Positions 16,518-25,067 of a stretch of DNA of 64,000 nucleotides are shown one piece after another. A program made the position numbers and the translations under genes. The notes under the pieces were generated by a model. The model did not search any database and was not told the origin of the DNA. It saw nothing but the letters and a program-made list of their open reading frames with translations. Within the stretch, counting starts at the first letter, position 1. Each line of letters opens with the position of its first letter. Origin of the DNA: Rhizobium etli_C (GTDB lineage Bacteria; Pseudomonadota; Alphaproteobacteria; Rhizobiales; Rhizobiaceae); assembly GCF_014198605.1 (NCBI RefSeq), contig NZ_JACIHU010000004.1. One strand, 5' to 3'.

Positions 16518-16632
16518 CGCAACAATCATCACAGGAATTGACTGAAACGATCGAAAACTATCGTTTCTCTGATGCATCGGACGCGGCTAAAGATGGCGCA
16601 TCAGGAACCGCCCCCAATGTCATCCACTTTCC

Positions 16633-17826
16633 TTGATTCTGCGTGACAACAGGATCCGCATTCCCACCGTGACGCTCGTCGCGCTCGCCTTCACCTATGC
16701 CTCGACCGTGCCTTACCAGTCGATCATCGGCATCAATGAACTGGGCCTCAGCAACGGCACCTATTCGGGCCTCGTGTTCTTCTCGGCGATCGTCAACGTC
16801 ACGACGAGCCTGACGCTCGGCATCTGGTCGGACCGGCTGAAGGAACGGCGGCCGCTGGTGCTGGCGCTTTCGGTCGCCGGCATGCTCGGTTTCGGATCGA
16901 TCGCGATCATCCACAGCCCGGCGATCTTCATCGTCTCGACGCTGTTGCTGGTGCCGATGAGCAACTCCACCTATTCGTTGCTTTTCGCCAGCCTGCGCGC
17001 CAGGACCAACCAGATCGAGCGCGGCGAGGCAGCGGCGGTCACGGCAACGGTGCGGGCGCTGTTTTCCGGCTCCTGGGCGCTGGCGCCGGGGCTGATCGGC
17101 CTCTATCTCGTCAATTCGGCGTCGATGACGCCGGCCTATGGAATCGCGGCCTTCGCAAGCCTCGTCTGCTTCTGCCTGTATTTCTTCTTCGCGCCGGGCA
17201 ACGGCACCGCTGGCCCCGCCCCAGATCCCGTCGGATTCCTGGTTTCGCTGAAACGGATATTCACGCCCTATGTGCTCTCGCGCGTCATCGTCATGTCGCT
17301 GCTCTTCGGGCTGCAGCGGCTGAACGGCATGCTCGCGCCGCTGATCATCACAAATGCGGCTGATGGAACCGTGGTCGATGTCGGCTTCATCGCCGGGCTG
17401 ACGGCCTTTCTCGAAATGCCGTTCATGGTCATGTGGGGCATGGCGCAACGGCGCTTCCGCACCGTGCATGTGCTTGCGTTCGGGGCGCTGATCTATTGCG
17501 CCTATCTGATGCTGCTCGGCTTCGCCTCGGCGCGCTGGCACATCTATGCGCTGCTCCTTCTCAACGCCTGCGGAGCGGCAGCGATCCTCAGCGTGCCGAT
17601 CACCTATCTGCAGGATCTGATCGCCGACCGGCCGGGGCTCGGAACCTCATTACTCTCGCTCAATACCTTCATCGGCACCGGCATTAGCGCCGCAATTTTC
17701 GCCTTCGGCACATCGGTCACCGATTATTCCGGCACCGCCTTCGTCGGCGCTGCCGCAGGCTTGGCATCGATCGCAGCCTTGCTTTATCTCGAAAGCAGCA
17801 AGCGGCAGGTGCGGCAGCCGGCCTAA
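16633..17826 (+). CDS. MFS transporter (sugar-efflux-like)
   Basis: 397 residues with about 12 hydrophobic segments. The conserved MFS loop between TM2 and TM3 is seen as GIWSDRLKERRPLVLA. The overall pattern (FSAIVNVTTSLTLGIWSDRL, SVPITYLQDLIADRPGLGTS) resembles the SetA/SetB sugar-efflux subgroup, but substrate assignment is not safe. The start is a TTG at 16633; no better in-frame ATG precedes the first helix. Inner membrane. Gene order gives no regulatory partner. Confidence 0.85.
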   Translation: MILRDNRIRIPTVTLVALAFTYASTVPYQSIIGINELGLSNGTYSGLVFFSAIVNVTTSLTLGIWSDRLKERRPLVLALSVAGMLGFGSIAIIHSPAIFIVSTLLLVPMSNSTYSLLFASLRARTNQIERGEAAAVTATVRALFSGSWALAPGLIGLYLVNSASMTPAYGIAAFASLVCFCLYFFFAPGNGTAGPAPDPVGFLVSLKRIFTPYVLSRVIVMSLLFGLQRLNGMLAPLIITNAADGTVVDVGFIAGLTAFLEMPFMVMWGMAQRRFRTVHVLAFGALIYCAYLMLLGFASARWHIYALLLLNACGAAAILSVPITYLQDLIADRPGLGTSLLSLNTFIGTGISAAIFAFGTSVTDYSGTAFVGAAAGLASIAALLYLESSKRQVRQPA

Positions 17827-17919
17827 GATGTAAAGCCGCTCGTGCGCGGCATGGTCAACGCTGCAGCAGCGGAGGGAATGCGGCGCCGGCATCATGTGGC
17901 GCTGTACCGAAAACGGTCT

Positions 17920-18056
17920 GCCCCTCACCCTAACCCTCTCCCCGTTTTACGGGGAGAGGGAACATGCCCTACGAGAGGCATGTAGGAACGGAGCGGGCGC
18001 GGTATGTTCCTTCGCCCCGTTTACGGGGAGAAGGTGGCGGCAGCCGGATGAGGGGC
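17920..18056. repeat. RIME-like intergenic palindromic element, copy 2
   Basis: About 137 bp, with GCCCCTCACCCTAACCCTCT at the left end, GGATGAGGGGC at the right, and two internal palindromes around CCGTTTTACGGGG and CCCGTTTACGGGG. It matches the reverse complement of 11861-11999 along its length. It sits between two convergent genes. Confidence 0.8.
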
Positions 18057-18083
18057 AGGCGGCGATCTCTGCGCGGACAGGCC

Positions 18084-18707
18084 TCAACGCGGCGTGATGC
18101 GGTAGGCGCAGCGGCGGGCGCCGGCGAGGATGTGTTCGCTGCGCTCGACCTCGGCGCCGAGGACGGCGCGGAAGGTTTCGAGTTCGGAGCGGCAGAAGCC
18201 GGCGCAGGCGGTGGCCGCCGCGCAGATCGGACAGTGGTTTTCGACCAGCATGAAAGAGCCGTCCCCCTCCCGCCAGCTGTCGGCCATATAGCCTTCGCGG
18301 GTGCGGATTGCGGCAAGGCCCTCGACGCGAGCGGCGAGGTCGCCGGCAGTCTCCAGTTCCTTGCGATAACGCTTCAACGTCTCGGCCTCGCGGGCGGAGA
18401 TGACGGTGTCGAGCGCTGCGGCTCCAAGCTGTTCGGTGAGGGTGGCGAGCAGGTTTGCCGTCAGTTCGGCATGGCCGTCGGGAAAGCGGCGGTTGCCGGC
18501 TGCGGTCAGATGCCAGGCCTGACGCGGGCGTCCCCGGCCGGCGGCGGCGACGGTCACCGGCTCCACCAGCCCTTCCTCCGCCATCCTCGCCAGTTGCTGG
18601 CGGGCGGCCTCGCCCGAGATGCCGAGCGCATCGCCAATCGCGGCGGCAAGCTGGGGACCCTCGGTCTTTATCAGGATCAGAATCCGGTTGGCTGGGGATT
18701 GGCGCAT
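18084..18707 (-). CDS. Cysteine-rich winged-helix regulator (SufR/ArsR-like)
   Basis: About 207 residues from ATG 18705-18707; a TTG start at 18749 would lie inside the palindrome and is less likely. The N-terminus is a winged helix (RILILIKTEGPQLAAAIGDA, then GISGEAARQQLARMAEEGLV and the wing GRGRPRQAWHLTAAG). The C-terminus has a cysteine cluster, HCPICAAATACAGFCRSELE plus RRCAYRI, like the iron-sulfur cluster site of SufR-type regulators. Divergent from an MFS exporter with a perfect 10-bp inverted repeat between them, so it probably represses that exporter and itself. A redox, iron-sulfur or metal signal is inferred, not shown. Confidence 0.8.
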   Translation of the reverse strand: MRQSPANRILILIKTEGPQLAAAIGDALGISGEAARQQLARMAEEGLVEPVTVAAAGRGRPRQAWHLTAAGNRRFPDGHAELTANLLATLTEQLGAAALDTVISAREAETLKRYRKELETAGDLAARVEGLAAIRTREGYMADSWREGDGSFMLVENHCPICAAATACAGFCRSELETFRAVLGAEVERSEHILAGARRCAYRITPR

Positions 18708-18747
18708 ATTTTCCAAGTCAAGTCTTGTTTTAATCCGGATGGCATGC

Positions 18748-18775
18748 AATTTTCCAATTTATAACTTGGAAAATT
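18748..18775. promoter_or_regulatory. Perfect inverted-repeat operator between regulator and MFS gene
   Basis: AATTTTCCAA (18748-18757) and TTGGAAAATT (18766-18775) are perfect reverse complements with an 8-base spacer. A further half-site, ATTTTCCAAG, lies at 18708-18717 over the ribosome site of the regulator gene. Very likely bound by the divergent winged-helix regulator. Confidence 0.8.
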
Positions 18776-18809
18776 ATTTCCCGCCAGCAAAAACGTCGAG
18801 GATCGCCCC

Positions 18810-20249
18810 ATGTCCGAAATCGACCAGACCATCGCCATTCCGAACGTCAACTCCGTCTTCCGCCTCTTCCTTCCCGAACACCTAGCCGCAACGCTGATGC
18901 TGGCCGGCGGCGTGACGCTTTATGCGGTCGAGAGCTACATCACCGCCACCATCGCCCCTTCGATCGTACGCGACATCGGCGGCCTTGCCCTGTTTTCCTG
19001 GGTGACAAGCCTGTTCGTCGCCGCCGCCGTGCTCGGCTCGATCTTCGTCGCCATGCGGCCGCGGGGGATTACGCTGCGCGGCGTCTATGTGATCGCCGCC
19101 CTCGTCTTCGGCGTGGGCAGCCTAGTCGCAGCAATCGCCCCGTCAATGCCGGTGGTGCTGATCGGCCGGGCGCTGCAGGGGCTCGGCACCGGAGCGCTTG
19201 CGGCCCTCGGCTATGCCTTCATCCGCTTCGTCTATCCCGAACCGTTGTGGCCGAAGGCCACGACGCTTTATGCGGCGATCTGGGGGATCTCGACCGTCAT
19301 CGGCCCGACGCTCGGCGGCTTCTTTTCCTCCGGCAGCAATTGGCGCTACGCCTTCATCGTGCTCGTGCCGCTCGGCCTCGTGATGGCGGCGCTGGCGCCG
19401 CGGCTCTTGCCGGAGGTCGAGGACGACCGCGAGCAGATCAAGACGCCGGTTGCCCAGATCGGGCTGCTTCTGGCCGCCGTGCTGATGATCAGCGCCGCCG
19501 GCGCAATCGAGGCGACAGCCGTGAAAGCCGCCCTCGTCGCCGCCTCGGTCATCGCGGTATCGGCGATGCTGCTGGTCGAGGCCCGAAGCCGCAACCGGCT
19601 GCTGCCGTCCGGCGCCGTCAGCCTGTCGAAACCGATTTGCCGTGTCTACCTGGCGATGCTCGCCTTGACCGTCGTGCTCGTCAGCGACGTCTTCATTCCC
19701 TATTTCCTACAGAGCCTGCATGGGGTGACACCGCTGATGTCCGGCTATCTCGTGGCGCTGGTGGCGCTCGGCTGGACCTTCGCCGCCTTCCTCAGCAGCT
19801 CCCTGACCGGCGGCCAAGCCCGTGCGGCGATCGTTGCCGGTGCGTTGATCGAGACGGCGGCGACCGCTTCGCTCGCCCTCCTCCTCGCCAAGGACAATGC
19901 GCAGGGCGATCCGCTGCCGATCGTGCCGGCGGCGGTCGCCATCTTCATGATGGGCTTCGGCATTGGCCTCGGCTGGGCGCATCTCGTCGCCATGGTGCTG
20001 AAACTCGTCGCCAGCAACGAACAGGACAAGGCGTCGTCGGCGATACCGACGATGAGTTCGCTCGGCGGCGCTTTCGGCGCGGCCTTCGCCGGCGTCATCG
20101 CCAATGGCGCCGGCCTCGTCGAACCGGGCGGCACATCGGGCGCGCTGTCGGCGGCGCACTGGCTCTATCTGCTGATGGCGTTGCCGGGCGTGTTGGCGGT
20201 CGGCGTTTCACTGACGCTAGATCGCCGCGCGTCCGACAGGAAGCGCTAG
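18810..20249 (+). CDS. MFS transporter, probable multidrug exporter
   Basis: 479 residues with about 14 hydrophobic segments, consistent with the DHA2-type drug exporters. Landmarks are YIPATIAPSIVRDIG-like opening (here ESYITATIAPSIVRDIGG), the motif C-like stretch IWGISTVIGPTLGGFF, and VVLIGRALQGLGTGALAALG (motif B region). ATG 18810 is preceded by GAGGATCGCCCC. It is transcribed away from the cysteine-rich regulator across the palindrome and is its most likely target. Substrate unknown. Confidence 0.9.
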   Translation: MSEIDQTIAIPNVNSVFRLFLPEHLAATLMLAGGVTLYAVESYITATIAPSIVRDIGGLALFSWVTSLFVAAAVLGSIFVAMRPRGITLRGVYVIAALVFGVGSLVAAIAPSMPVVLIGRALQGLGTGALAALGYAFIRFVYPEPLWPKATTLYAAIWGISTVIGPTLGGFFSSGSNWRYAFIVLVPLGLVMAALAPRLLPEVEDDREQIKTPVAQIGLLLAAVLMISAAGAIEATAVKAALVAASVIAVSAMLLVEARSRNRLLPSGAVSLSKPICRVYLAMLALTVVLVSDVFIPYFLQSLHGVTPLMSGYLVALVALGWTFAAFLSSSLTGGQARAAIVAGALIETAATASLALLLAKDNAQGDPLPIVPAAVAIFMMGFGIGLGWAHLVAMVLKLVASNEQDKASSAIPTMSSLGGAFGAAFAGVIANGAGLVEPGGTSGALSAAHWLYLLMALPGVLAVGVSLTLDRRASDRKR

Positions 20250-20284
20250 GGACACTCTATCATTTTGAATTTGCGCAGCATGCG

Positions 20285-21283
20285 CTAACTCAGACGCAGC
20301 ATGATCTTGCCGACATGGCTGCCCTCCTCCATCAGGCGGTGTGCCGCAACCACGTCCTCGAAGGCAAAGACCTTGTGGATGACGGGGGCGACGGCGCCGG
20401 CCTCCAGCAGCGGCCAGACTTCGGCGAGCAGGTCGTCGCGGATGGCGCGTTTTTCCTCGGCCGTGCGCGGACGCATGGTGGAGCCGGTCACCGTCAGCCG
20501 CTTGACCATGATCGGCGAGAGATTGACTTTTTCGGCAACGGCGCCGCCGAGGAAGGCGATGATAGACAGGCAGCCGTCTTTGGCGAGCGAGGCGATATTG
20601 CGCTCGAAATAGGCGGCGCCGATCATGTCGAGGATGATGTCGACGCCCTGGCCGGTCTCGGCCTTGATCACCGCGGCGAAATCCTCGCTGCGGTAGTTGA
20701 TCGCCCGTTTGGCGCCGAGCCTTTCGCAGGCCTCGCATTTTTCGCTCGAGCCCGCCGTCGCATAGACCTCGGCGCCGAAGGCGCGGGCGAGCTGGATCGC
20801 CGTCGTGCCGATGCCGCTGGTGCCGCCATGGATCAGCACCGTCTCGCCCTCGGTCAGTCCGGCCATTTGGAAGAGATTGGCCCAGACGGTGAAGAAGGTT
20901 TCCGGCAGGGCCGCCGCCCTCACCGCGTCATAGCCCTTGGGAAAGGGCAGGATCTGGCCTGCCGGCAGCAGGCAATATTCGGCATAGGCGCCGCCATTGG
21001 CGAGGCCGCAGACCTTGTCGCCGACGGCATGATCGGCGACACCAGGGCCGACGGCGACGATTTCACCGGATAGTTCCAGGCCGAGAATCGGGCTCGCATC
21101 CTTCGGCGGGGGATAGCTGCCCTGGCGCTGGGCAATGTCGGGGCGGTTGACGCCGATCGCCTCGGCGCGCACCAGCACCTGCCCCTCTTCGGGCACCGGC
21201 AGCGGACGCCTGGCGATCGTCATCACCTCCGGCCCGCCGAAGGAGCTGAGATCGACGAAACGCATTTCCTGAGGCAATGGCAT
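20285..21283 (-). CDS. NAD(P)H-quinone oxidoreductase (PIG3-type, MDR superfamily)
   Basis: 332 residues. The GroES-like N-terminal domain (VLVRAEAIGVNRPDIAQRQG) lacks the catalytic zinc ligands, as in quinone oxidoreductases. The Rossmann domain is seen as ETVLIHGGTSGIGTTAIQLA with the SGIGxxAIQ cofactor loop and the RSEDFAAVIKAETGQGVDII segment. NADPH-dependent reduction of quinones is the family activity. Cytosolic. GGAGG lies 8 bases before ATG 21281-21283, which fixes the start. Convergent with the MFS gene. Confidence 0.92.
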   Translation of the reverse strand: MPLPQEMRFVDLSSFGGPEVMTIARRPLPVPEEGQVLVRAEAIGVNRPDIAQRQGSYPPPKDASPILGLELSGEIVAVGPGVADHAVGDKVCGLANGGAYAEYCLLPAGQILPFPKGYDAVRAAALPETFFTVWANLFQMAGLTEGETVLIHGGTSGIGTTAIQLARAFGAEVYATAGSSEKCEACERLGAKRAINYRSEDFAAVIKAETGQGVDIILDMIGAAYFERNIASLAKDGCLSIIAFLGGAVAEKVNLSPIMVKRLTVTGSTMRPRTAEEKRAIRDDLLAEVWPLLEAGAVAPVIHKVFAFEDVVAAHRLMEEGSHVGKIMLRLS

Positions 21284-21362
21284 GGTGCGGTCCTCCCTGA
21301 TCCTAAAACAGGGGAATTAAATCAGCACCGCCGGCTTGGAAAGGTTGGAAGCGGCAAGGGCG

Positions 21363-23180
21363 TCAATTCGCCTCGCCCAGGACGTGGAAGGCGAGGCCCT
21401 CCTCGCTCTCCTTGGCGGCCGATTTGACGACGGCGATTTCGGCGCTGACGCGGTTGATATCGTCGATGACGAGGCCTTCCGGCAGTTCGAGCACGCCGAT
21501 CGAGCAGCGCATCAGCGGGAACAGGGCCTCAGTGCCGGTGCGGTCGTGGCCGAGGATGCGGCCGGCGGCGCGGTGCTCTTCGGAATAGAGGTCGAGCACG
21601 TCGTCATGAAAATCGCTGATCAGCCGGTCGAGAATTTCCGTCAGCTCGTCCTGCGTCCAGCCGACGACGCCGATGAAGAAATCGTCGCCGCCGACATGGC
21701 CGAGGAAATGCCGCTCGGCGAAGAAATAGCGGCGCATCAGCGCGGCAAACAGCGAGATCGCGTGGTCGCCGAGATGGAAGCCGTAGGCATCGTTGAACGG
21801 CTTGAAATTGTCGAAGTCGCAGTAGCAGAAATGGCGGACCTCATCGCCGTCGCGGCCGGACTGGCGCATGAAATCGCGGATGGCGCGATTGCCCGGCAGA
21901 CGGGTCAGCGGGTTCTGGTCCTGGGCGGTCTTCAGCTGCTTCTCGTTGATCACCTTGATCAGCGAGGCAGCGGAGACGACGCCGGCATAACGCATATTGT
22001 CGGTCAGGATCAGGCAGTTGCTGCCTTCCATATTGGCGAAGATCGTCATCAGATGCTCGGCATCGCTGTCGAGGCCGACGATCGGCGCCATCTCGACGAA
22101 ATGCGAAATGCTGCGCTCATACATCTTGTTCTTCAGGAGATCGCGGCCGAAGGGCTGGTAGATATATTCCTTGAGGTGATGCTCGTGGATGATGCCGCGC
22201 GGCTCGCTGTTGGCGTTGAGCACGGGAAAGAAGGCCTGGCGCGGATTGCGGCGGAAAAGCTCGAAGACGCTGTCGATCGTGTCGTTTTCGTAGACCGCCG
22301 GCAAGAGCTCGATCTGCCTGCGGATGAGGATCTCGTCGAGCGACTGGCTGCCCCGCTTGCTTTTCCCGAGCTCCTGCAGATGCGGGAAGGACGGCGCCAG
22401 CTCCGACATGTGCGTCGTCGGCCGCGAGATGAACCAGCCCTGGACGAGGTCGACGCCATATTCGCGGCAGGCGATGAATTCGGCCTCGGTCTCGATGCCT
22501 TCGGCGATGACGCGGGTGCCGAGCACATGGGCGATGTTGACGATGCTTTTCAAGAGATGGCGCTTGCGCGGGCTGCAATCGATCTCGGCAACGAAATGGC
22601 GGTCGATCTTCAGGTAATCGACGGCGTGATCGCACAACAGTTTCATTTCGCCGTGACCGACGCCGAAATCGTCGATCGCCAGCTTGAAGCCGGCCTTGCG
22701 CAGCTTCGATACCAGGGCGGAGAATTCCGGCACGCTGGTATTGTCGAAACGCTCGGAGAATTCGAAACAGATCGAAGACGGCGGTATATTCGCGGTCCTC
22801 AGATGCTGCAACAGGTTTTCGACCAGGCGCTCGCCATGCGGGATCAGCCGGACATCGAGATTGAGGAAGAGCGTGGCGCTGGAAAAATTCGACAGCGTCG
22901 CGAATTTGGCGAGCGCGCGGCTCGCCAGCATCTGTTCGAGCTGTAAGAGCTGGCCGGCCCGATGGGCTTCGTCGAGAATGTCGGCCGGCGTGTCGAAGCC
23001 GATGCGCTCCTGGCCGCGCATCAGCGATTCATAGCCGAACACCGTGCCGGTGCCGGCCTCGACGATCGGCTGGAAGGCATTCTCGACCACAAGCTTGGCA
23101 AGGGTGACGATCTGGTCGCTGGCATAACGGCGCAGGACGTCGGGCTCGACGGGGGCAGCCAGGGATGTGCCGGTTTTCAT
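21363..23180 (-). CDS. EAL-CBS-GGDEF protein with altered signature motifs
   Basis: About 605 residues from ATG 23178-23180 (the frame extends to 23288 but the extra 36 residues look non-domain). An EAL domain comes first (ESLMRG in place of EALxR; LFLNLD, CFEFSE, AIDDFGVGHG, LKIDRHF, AEGIET and LVQGWFISRP all present), then a CBS pair (about residues 270-400, with AFFPVLNANSEPRGII and NCLILTDNMRYAGVVSA), then GGDEF with CDFDNFKPFNDAYGF and GGDDF instead of GGDEF. The EAL metal ligands look intact, so phosphodiesterase activity is plausible; the cyclase motif change is conservative. Cytosolic. Confidence 0.9.
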   Translation of the reverse strand: MKTGTSLAAPVEPDVLRRYASDQIVTLAKLVVENAFQPIVEAGTGTVFGYESLMRGQERIGFDTPADILDEAHRAGQLLQLEQMLASRALAKFATLSNFSSATLFLNLDVRLIPHGERLVENLLQHLRTANIPPSSICFEFSERFDNTSVPEFSALVSKLRKAGFKLAIDDFGVGHGEMKLLCDHAVDYLKIDRHFVAEIDCSPRKRHLLKSIVNIAHVLGTRVIAEGIETEAEFIACREYGVDLVQGWFISRPTTHMSELAPSFPHLQELGKSKRGSQSLDEILIRRQIELLPAVYENDTIDSVFELFRRNPRQAFFPVLNANSEPRGIIHEHHLKEYIYQPFGRDLLKNKMYERSISHFVEMAPIVGLDSDAEHLMTIFANMEGSNCLILTDNMRYAGVVSAASLIKVINEKQLKTAQDQNPLTRLPGNRAIRDFMRQSGRDGDEVRHFCYCDFDNFKPFNDAYGFHLGDHAISLFAALMRRYFFAERHFLGHVGGDDFFIGVVGWTQDELTEILDRLISDFHDDVLDLYSEEHRAAGRILGHDRTGTEALFPLMRCSIGVLELPEGLVIDDINRVSAEIAVVKSAAKESEEGLAFHVLGEAN

Positions 23181-23338
23181 CTCGGCCGAGCTCCGCTGTG
23201 ATTTGTTCTTCTTGAGCCAGGACCATGCGGCAGAAGGATCAATGAACCCTTTCGCCAATATGAAAGTTTTGTGAAAGACGCGAACCATCGCTGCGCGTTC
23301 CGCGTCTATCGAATTCCCCCATGCAATCAGAGGCTTAC

Positions 23339-23581
23339 TCAGGCGGAGCGACGGCGCTGCGCCTCATGATCGGCAAACATGTCGGCGACGCATCTGCCGC
23401 CCGAGGCAACGCTCTCGTCGTCGAGAGGATCGGCCTTGATTTCGCCGAGTTTGCGGGCGCTGTCCCAGAGGCGGAGCGCCTCGCGGACGACCTCGCTGCT
23501 CGAGGCATAACCGCCATTATCGACGGCGTCACGGATGCCCGCTGCCTGTTGCGGAGAGATGGAAACGGTGACCATCGGCAT
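23339..23581 (-). CDS. Type II antitoxin, ParD/CopG family, without an adjacent toxin
   Basis: 80 residues from ATG 23579-23581, supported by GGGAGGAAGTTC. The ribbon-helix-helix pattern is clear: MPMVTVSISPQQAAGIRDAV, then GGYASSSEVVREALRLWDS, typical of ParD. The C-terminal part (DESVASGGRCVADMFADHEA) is the toxin-neutralising tail position. No ParE-like frame lies downstream: the next gene on this strand starts at 23180 and only 158 bases intervene. An orphan antitoxin or a remnant of a parDE pair. Confidence 0.85.
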   Translation of the reverse strand: MPMVTVSISPQQAAGIRDAVDNGGYASSSEVVREALRLWDSARKLGEIKADPLDDESVASGGRCVADMFADHEAQRRRSA

Positions 23582-23741
23582 GAACTTCCTCCCTTTTTTA
23601 TTCAGGCAGAACCCTGCCTTTGGGGGATGCATGACCATTTGCGGCGATCGTACAGAACCACACCCTTTTGGCGAGCGGTCCATACCCCTTAAATCTAATC
23701 CCCTGTCATGTCCTTGTCAAAATAGGCGTAGCAAAAAGGCT

Positions 23742-24290
23742 TCAGCCGCGGATGCCGAGGCCGAAGGCGATCATGGTCGAGCCCTGGATAATGAGATCGG
23801 CAGCCAGGAACAGGCCGAGGACCCAGAGGCTGTTGACCGGCCAGCCGAGCGCGATGACGAAACCGGCAAGGGCGGTGATGACGCCGCTGGCGACGATCCA
23901 GCCCCAGCCTTTTGCCGGCTTCATGCGCCTGCCGACCCAGGTGCGGAAGACGCCGGCGATGACGAGGGCGAGCGACAGAAACAGCGTCAGCGCCGCCGAT
24001 GTCAGGATCGGATTGACGAAGGCGCAAATGCCGGCCAGCACATAGAGCAGGCCGCTCAACGCCCAGAAGAGCACGTGATCCCAGCCGCGCACCTGGAAGG
24101 CGTGGACGAGATAGATGACGCCGCCGAACAGCATCAGCATGCCGACGTAATAGACGGAGACGACGGTCGCGAGCATCAGATTGCCGAGAGCGATCAGCCC
24201 GCAGACGAAGAGCAGCACGCCGAGGCCGACGAACCAGAGCCATTTCGACTGCAGCTGGGATTTCGGCACTCCGTCAAAGACATCTGTCAT
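23742..24290 (-). CDS. HdeD-family membrane protein (DUF308)
   Basis: 182 residues with six hydrophobic segments arranged as three hairpins, the DUF308/HdeD pattern (for example GLIALGNLMLATVVSVYYVG, LFWALSGLLYVLAGICAFVN, WIVASGVITALAGFVIALGW). HdeD of E. coli takes part in acid resistance at high cell density; the role here is unknown. ATG 24288-24290 follows GGGAGGTGCGTT, a good ribosome site. It diverges from betI, so the BetI operator at 24370-24397 could affect it. Confidence 0.92.
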   Translation of the reverse strand: MTDVFDGVPKSQLQSKWLWFVGLGVLLFVCGLIALGNLMLATVVSVYYVGMLMLFGGVIYLVHAFQVRGWDHVLFWALSGLLYVLAGICAFVNPILTSAALTLFLSLALVIAGVFRTWVGRRMKPAKGWGWIVASGVITALAGFVIALGWPVNSLWVLGLFLAADLIIQGSTMIAFGLGIRG

Positions 24291-24369
24291 AACGCACCTC
24301 CCGGATGATTTTGAATATGTTGCAGCAAAATCTCGCGAAAAGATCCGAACCCACGTCAGACGCGAAAGA

Positions 24370-24397
24370 TTTTGATTGATTGATCAGTCAATCAAAA
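24370..24397. promoter_or_regulatory. 28-bp near-perfect palindrome, likely BetI operator
   Basis: Half-sites TTTTGATTGATTGA and TCAGTCAATCAAAA match in 13 of 14 base pairs around a TGATCA centre. It ends 27 bases before the betI start. BetI is a choline-responsive TetR repressor acting on TTGATTGA-type dyads upstream of bet genes in other proteobacteria. Confidence 0.85.
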
Positions 24398-24424
24398 ATA
24401 ACATAGCGCGGTTTTCAGGGAGTT

Positions 24425-25066
24425 GTGGCCTTGCCCAAAGTCGGAATGGAGCCGGTGCGCCGCAAGGCGCTTGTCGATGCGGCGCTGCGGGTGATCGGCG
24501 ATCACGGCTCGCTTGCCGTCACCATGTCCGACATCGCCCGCCAGGCCGGCGTATCGCCAGCCCTTGCCCATCATTATTTCGGCAGCAAGGAGCAATTGCT
24601 GATCGAGACGATCCGCTCGCTGCTGCGGCAGCTGCGCCGCGATGCGGTGACGGCGCTCAAGAAGGCGCAGACGCCGCGCGCCCGGCTTTCGGCCATCATC
24701 CGCGTCAACTTCCATGCCGACCAGTTCGCGCCGGAGACGATTGCCGCCTGGCTTGCCTTTTACGCCGAGGCGCAGCGCTCGGAGGAGACGCGGCGTTTCC
24801 TGGTGATCTATGCCCGCCGGCTGCGCTCCAACCTGCTTGCCGATCTGAAAGCGCTGCTGCCCGCCGACGCCGCAGAACGCATCGCCGAGGGCGCTGCGGC
24901 GATGATCGACGGGCTCTATATCAGGCAAAGTCTGAAATCGGCGCCGATCGGCATCGAAGCCTCGATCGCGCTGACGGAAGATTATGTGAACGCGCTTCTG
25001 GCCAGCGCCTCCCCCTCTCCCACCGGGGGAAGGAAAAACCACTTCGCACCATCCAAGGACAAATGA
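24425..25066 (+). CDS. betI: BetI, choline-responsive TetR-family repressor
   Basis: 213 residues from GTG 24425 (AGGGAG upstream). The opening PKVGMEPVRRKALVDAALRV and the helix-turn-helix MSDIARQAGVSPALAHHYFG are characteristic of BetI, as is QLRRDAVTALKKAQTPRARL further on. BetI represses the bet genes and is released by choline. The last 18 residues (SPSPTGGRKNHFAPSKDK) are encoded by a CCCCTCTCCCACCGGGGG palindrome-like stretch, suggesting a repeat has replaced the native C-terminus. One base separates its stop from betB, so translation is likely coupled. betC, present in Sinorhizobium between betI and betB, is absent. Confidence 0.95.
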   Translation: MALPKVGMEPVRRKALVDAALRVIGDHGSLAVTMSDIARQAGVSPALAHHYFGSKEQLLIETIRSLLRQLRRDAVTALKKAQTPRARLSAIIRVNFHADQFAPETIAAWLAFYAEAQRSEETRRFLVIYARRLRSNLLADLKALLPADAAERIAEGAAAMIDGLYIRQSLKSAPIGIEASIALTEDYVNALLASASPSPTGGRKNHFAPSKDK

Positions 25067-25067
25067 C

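Noticed and set aside
19247..21073. A 608-codon plus-strand frame across the MFS and quinone oxidoreductase genes.
   Set aside because: It spans parts of two well supported genes on opposite strands and shows no family motif.
21336..22946. A 536-codon plus-strand frame.
   Set aside because: Antisense to the EAL-CBS-GGDEF gene; no recognisable domain.
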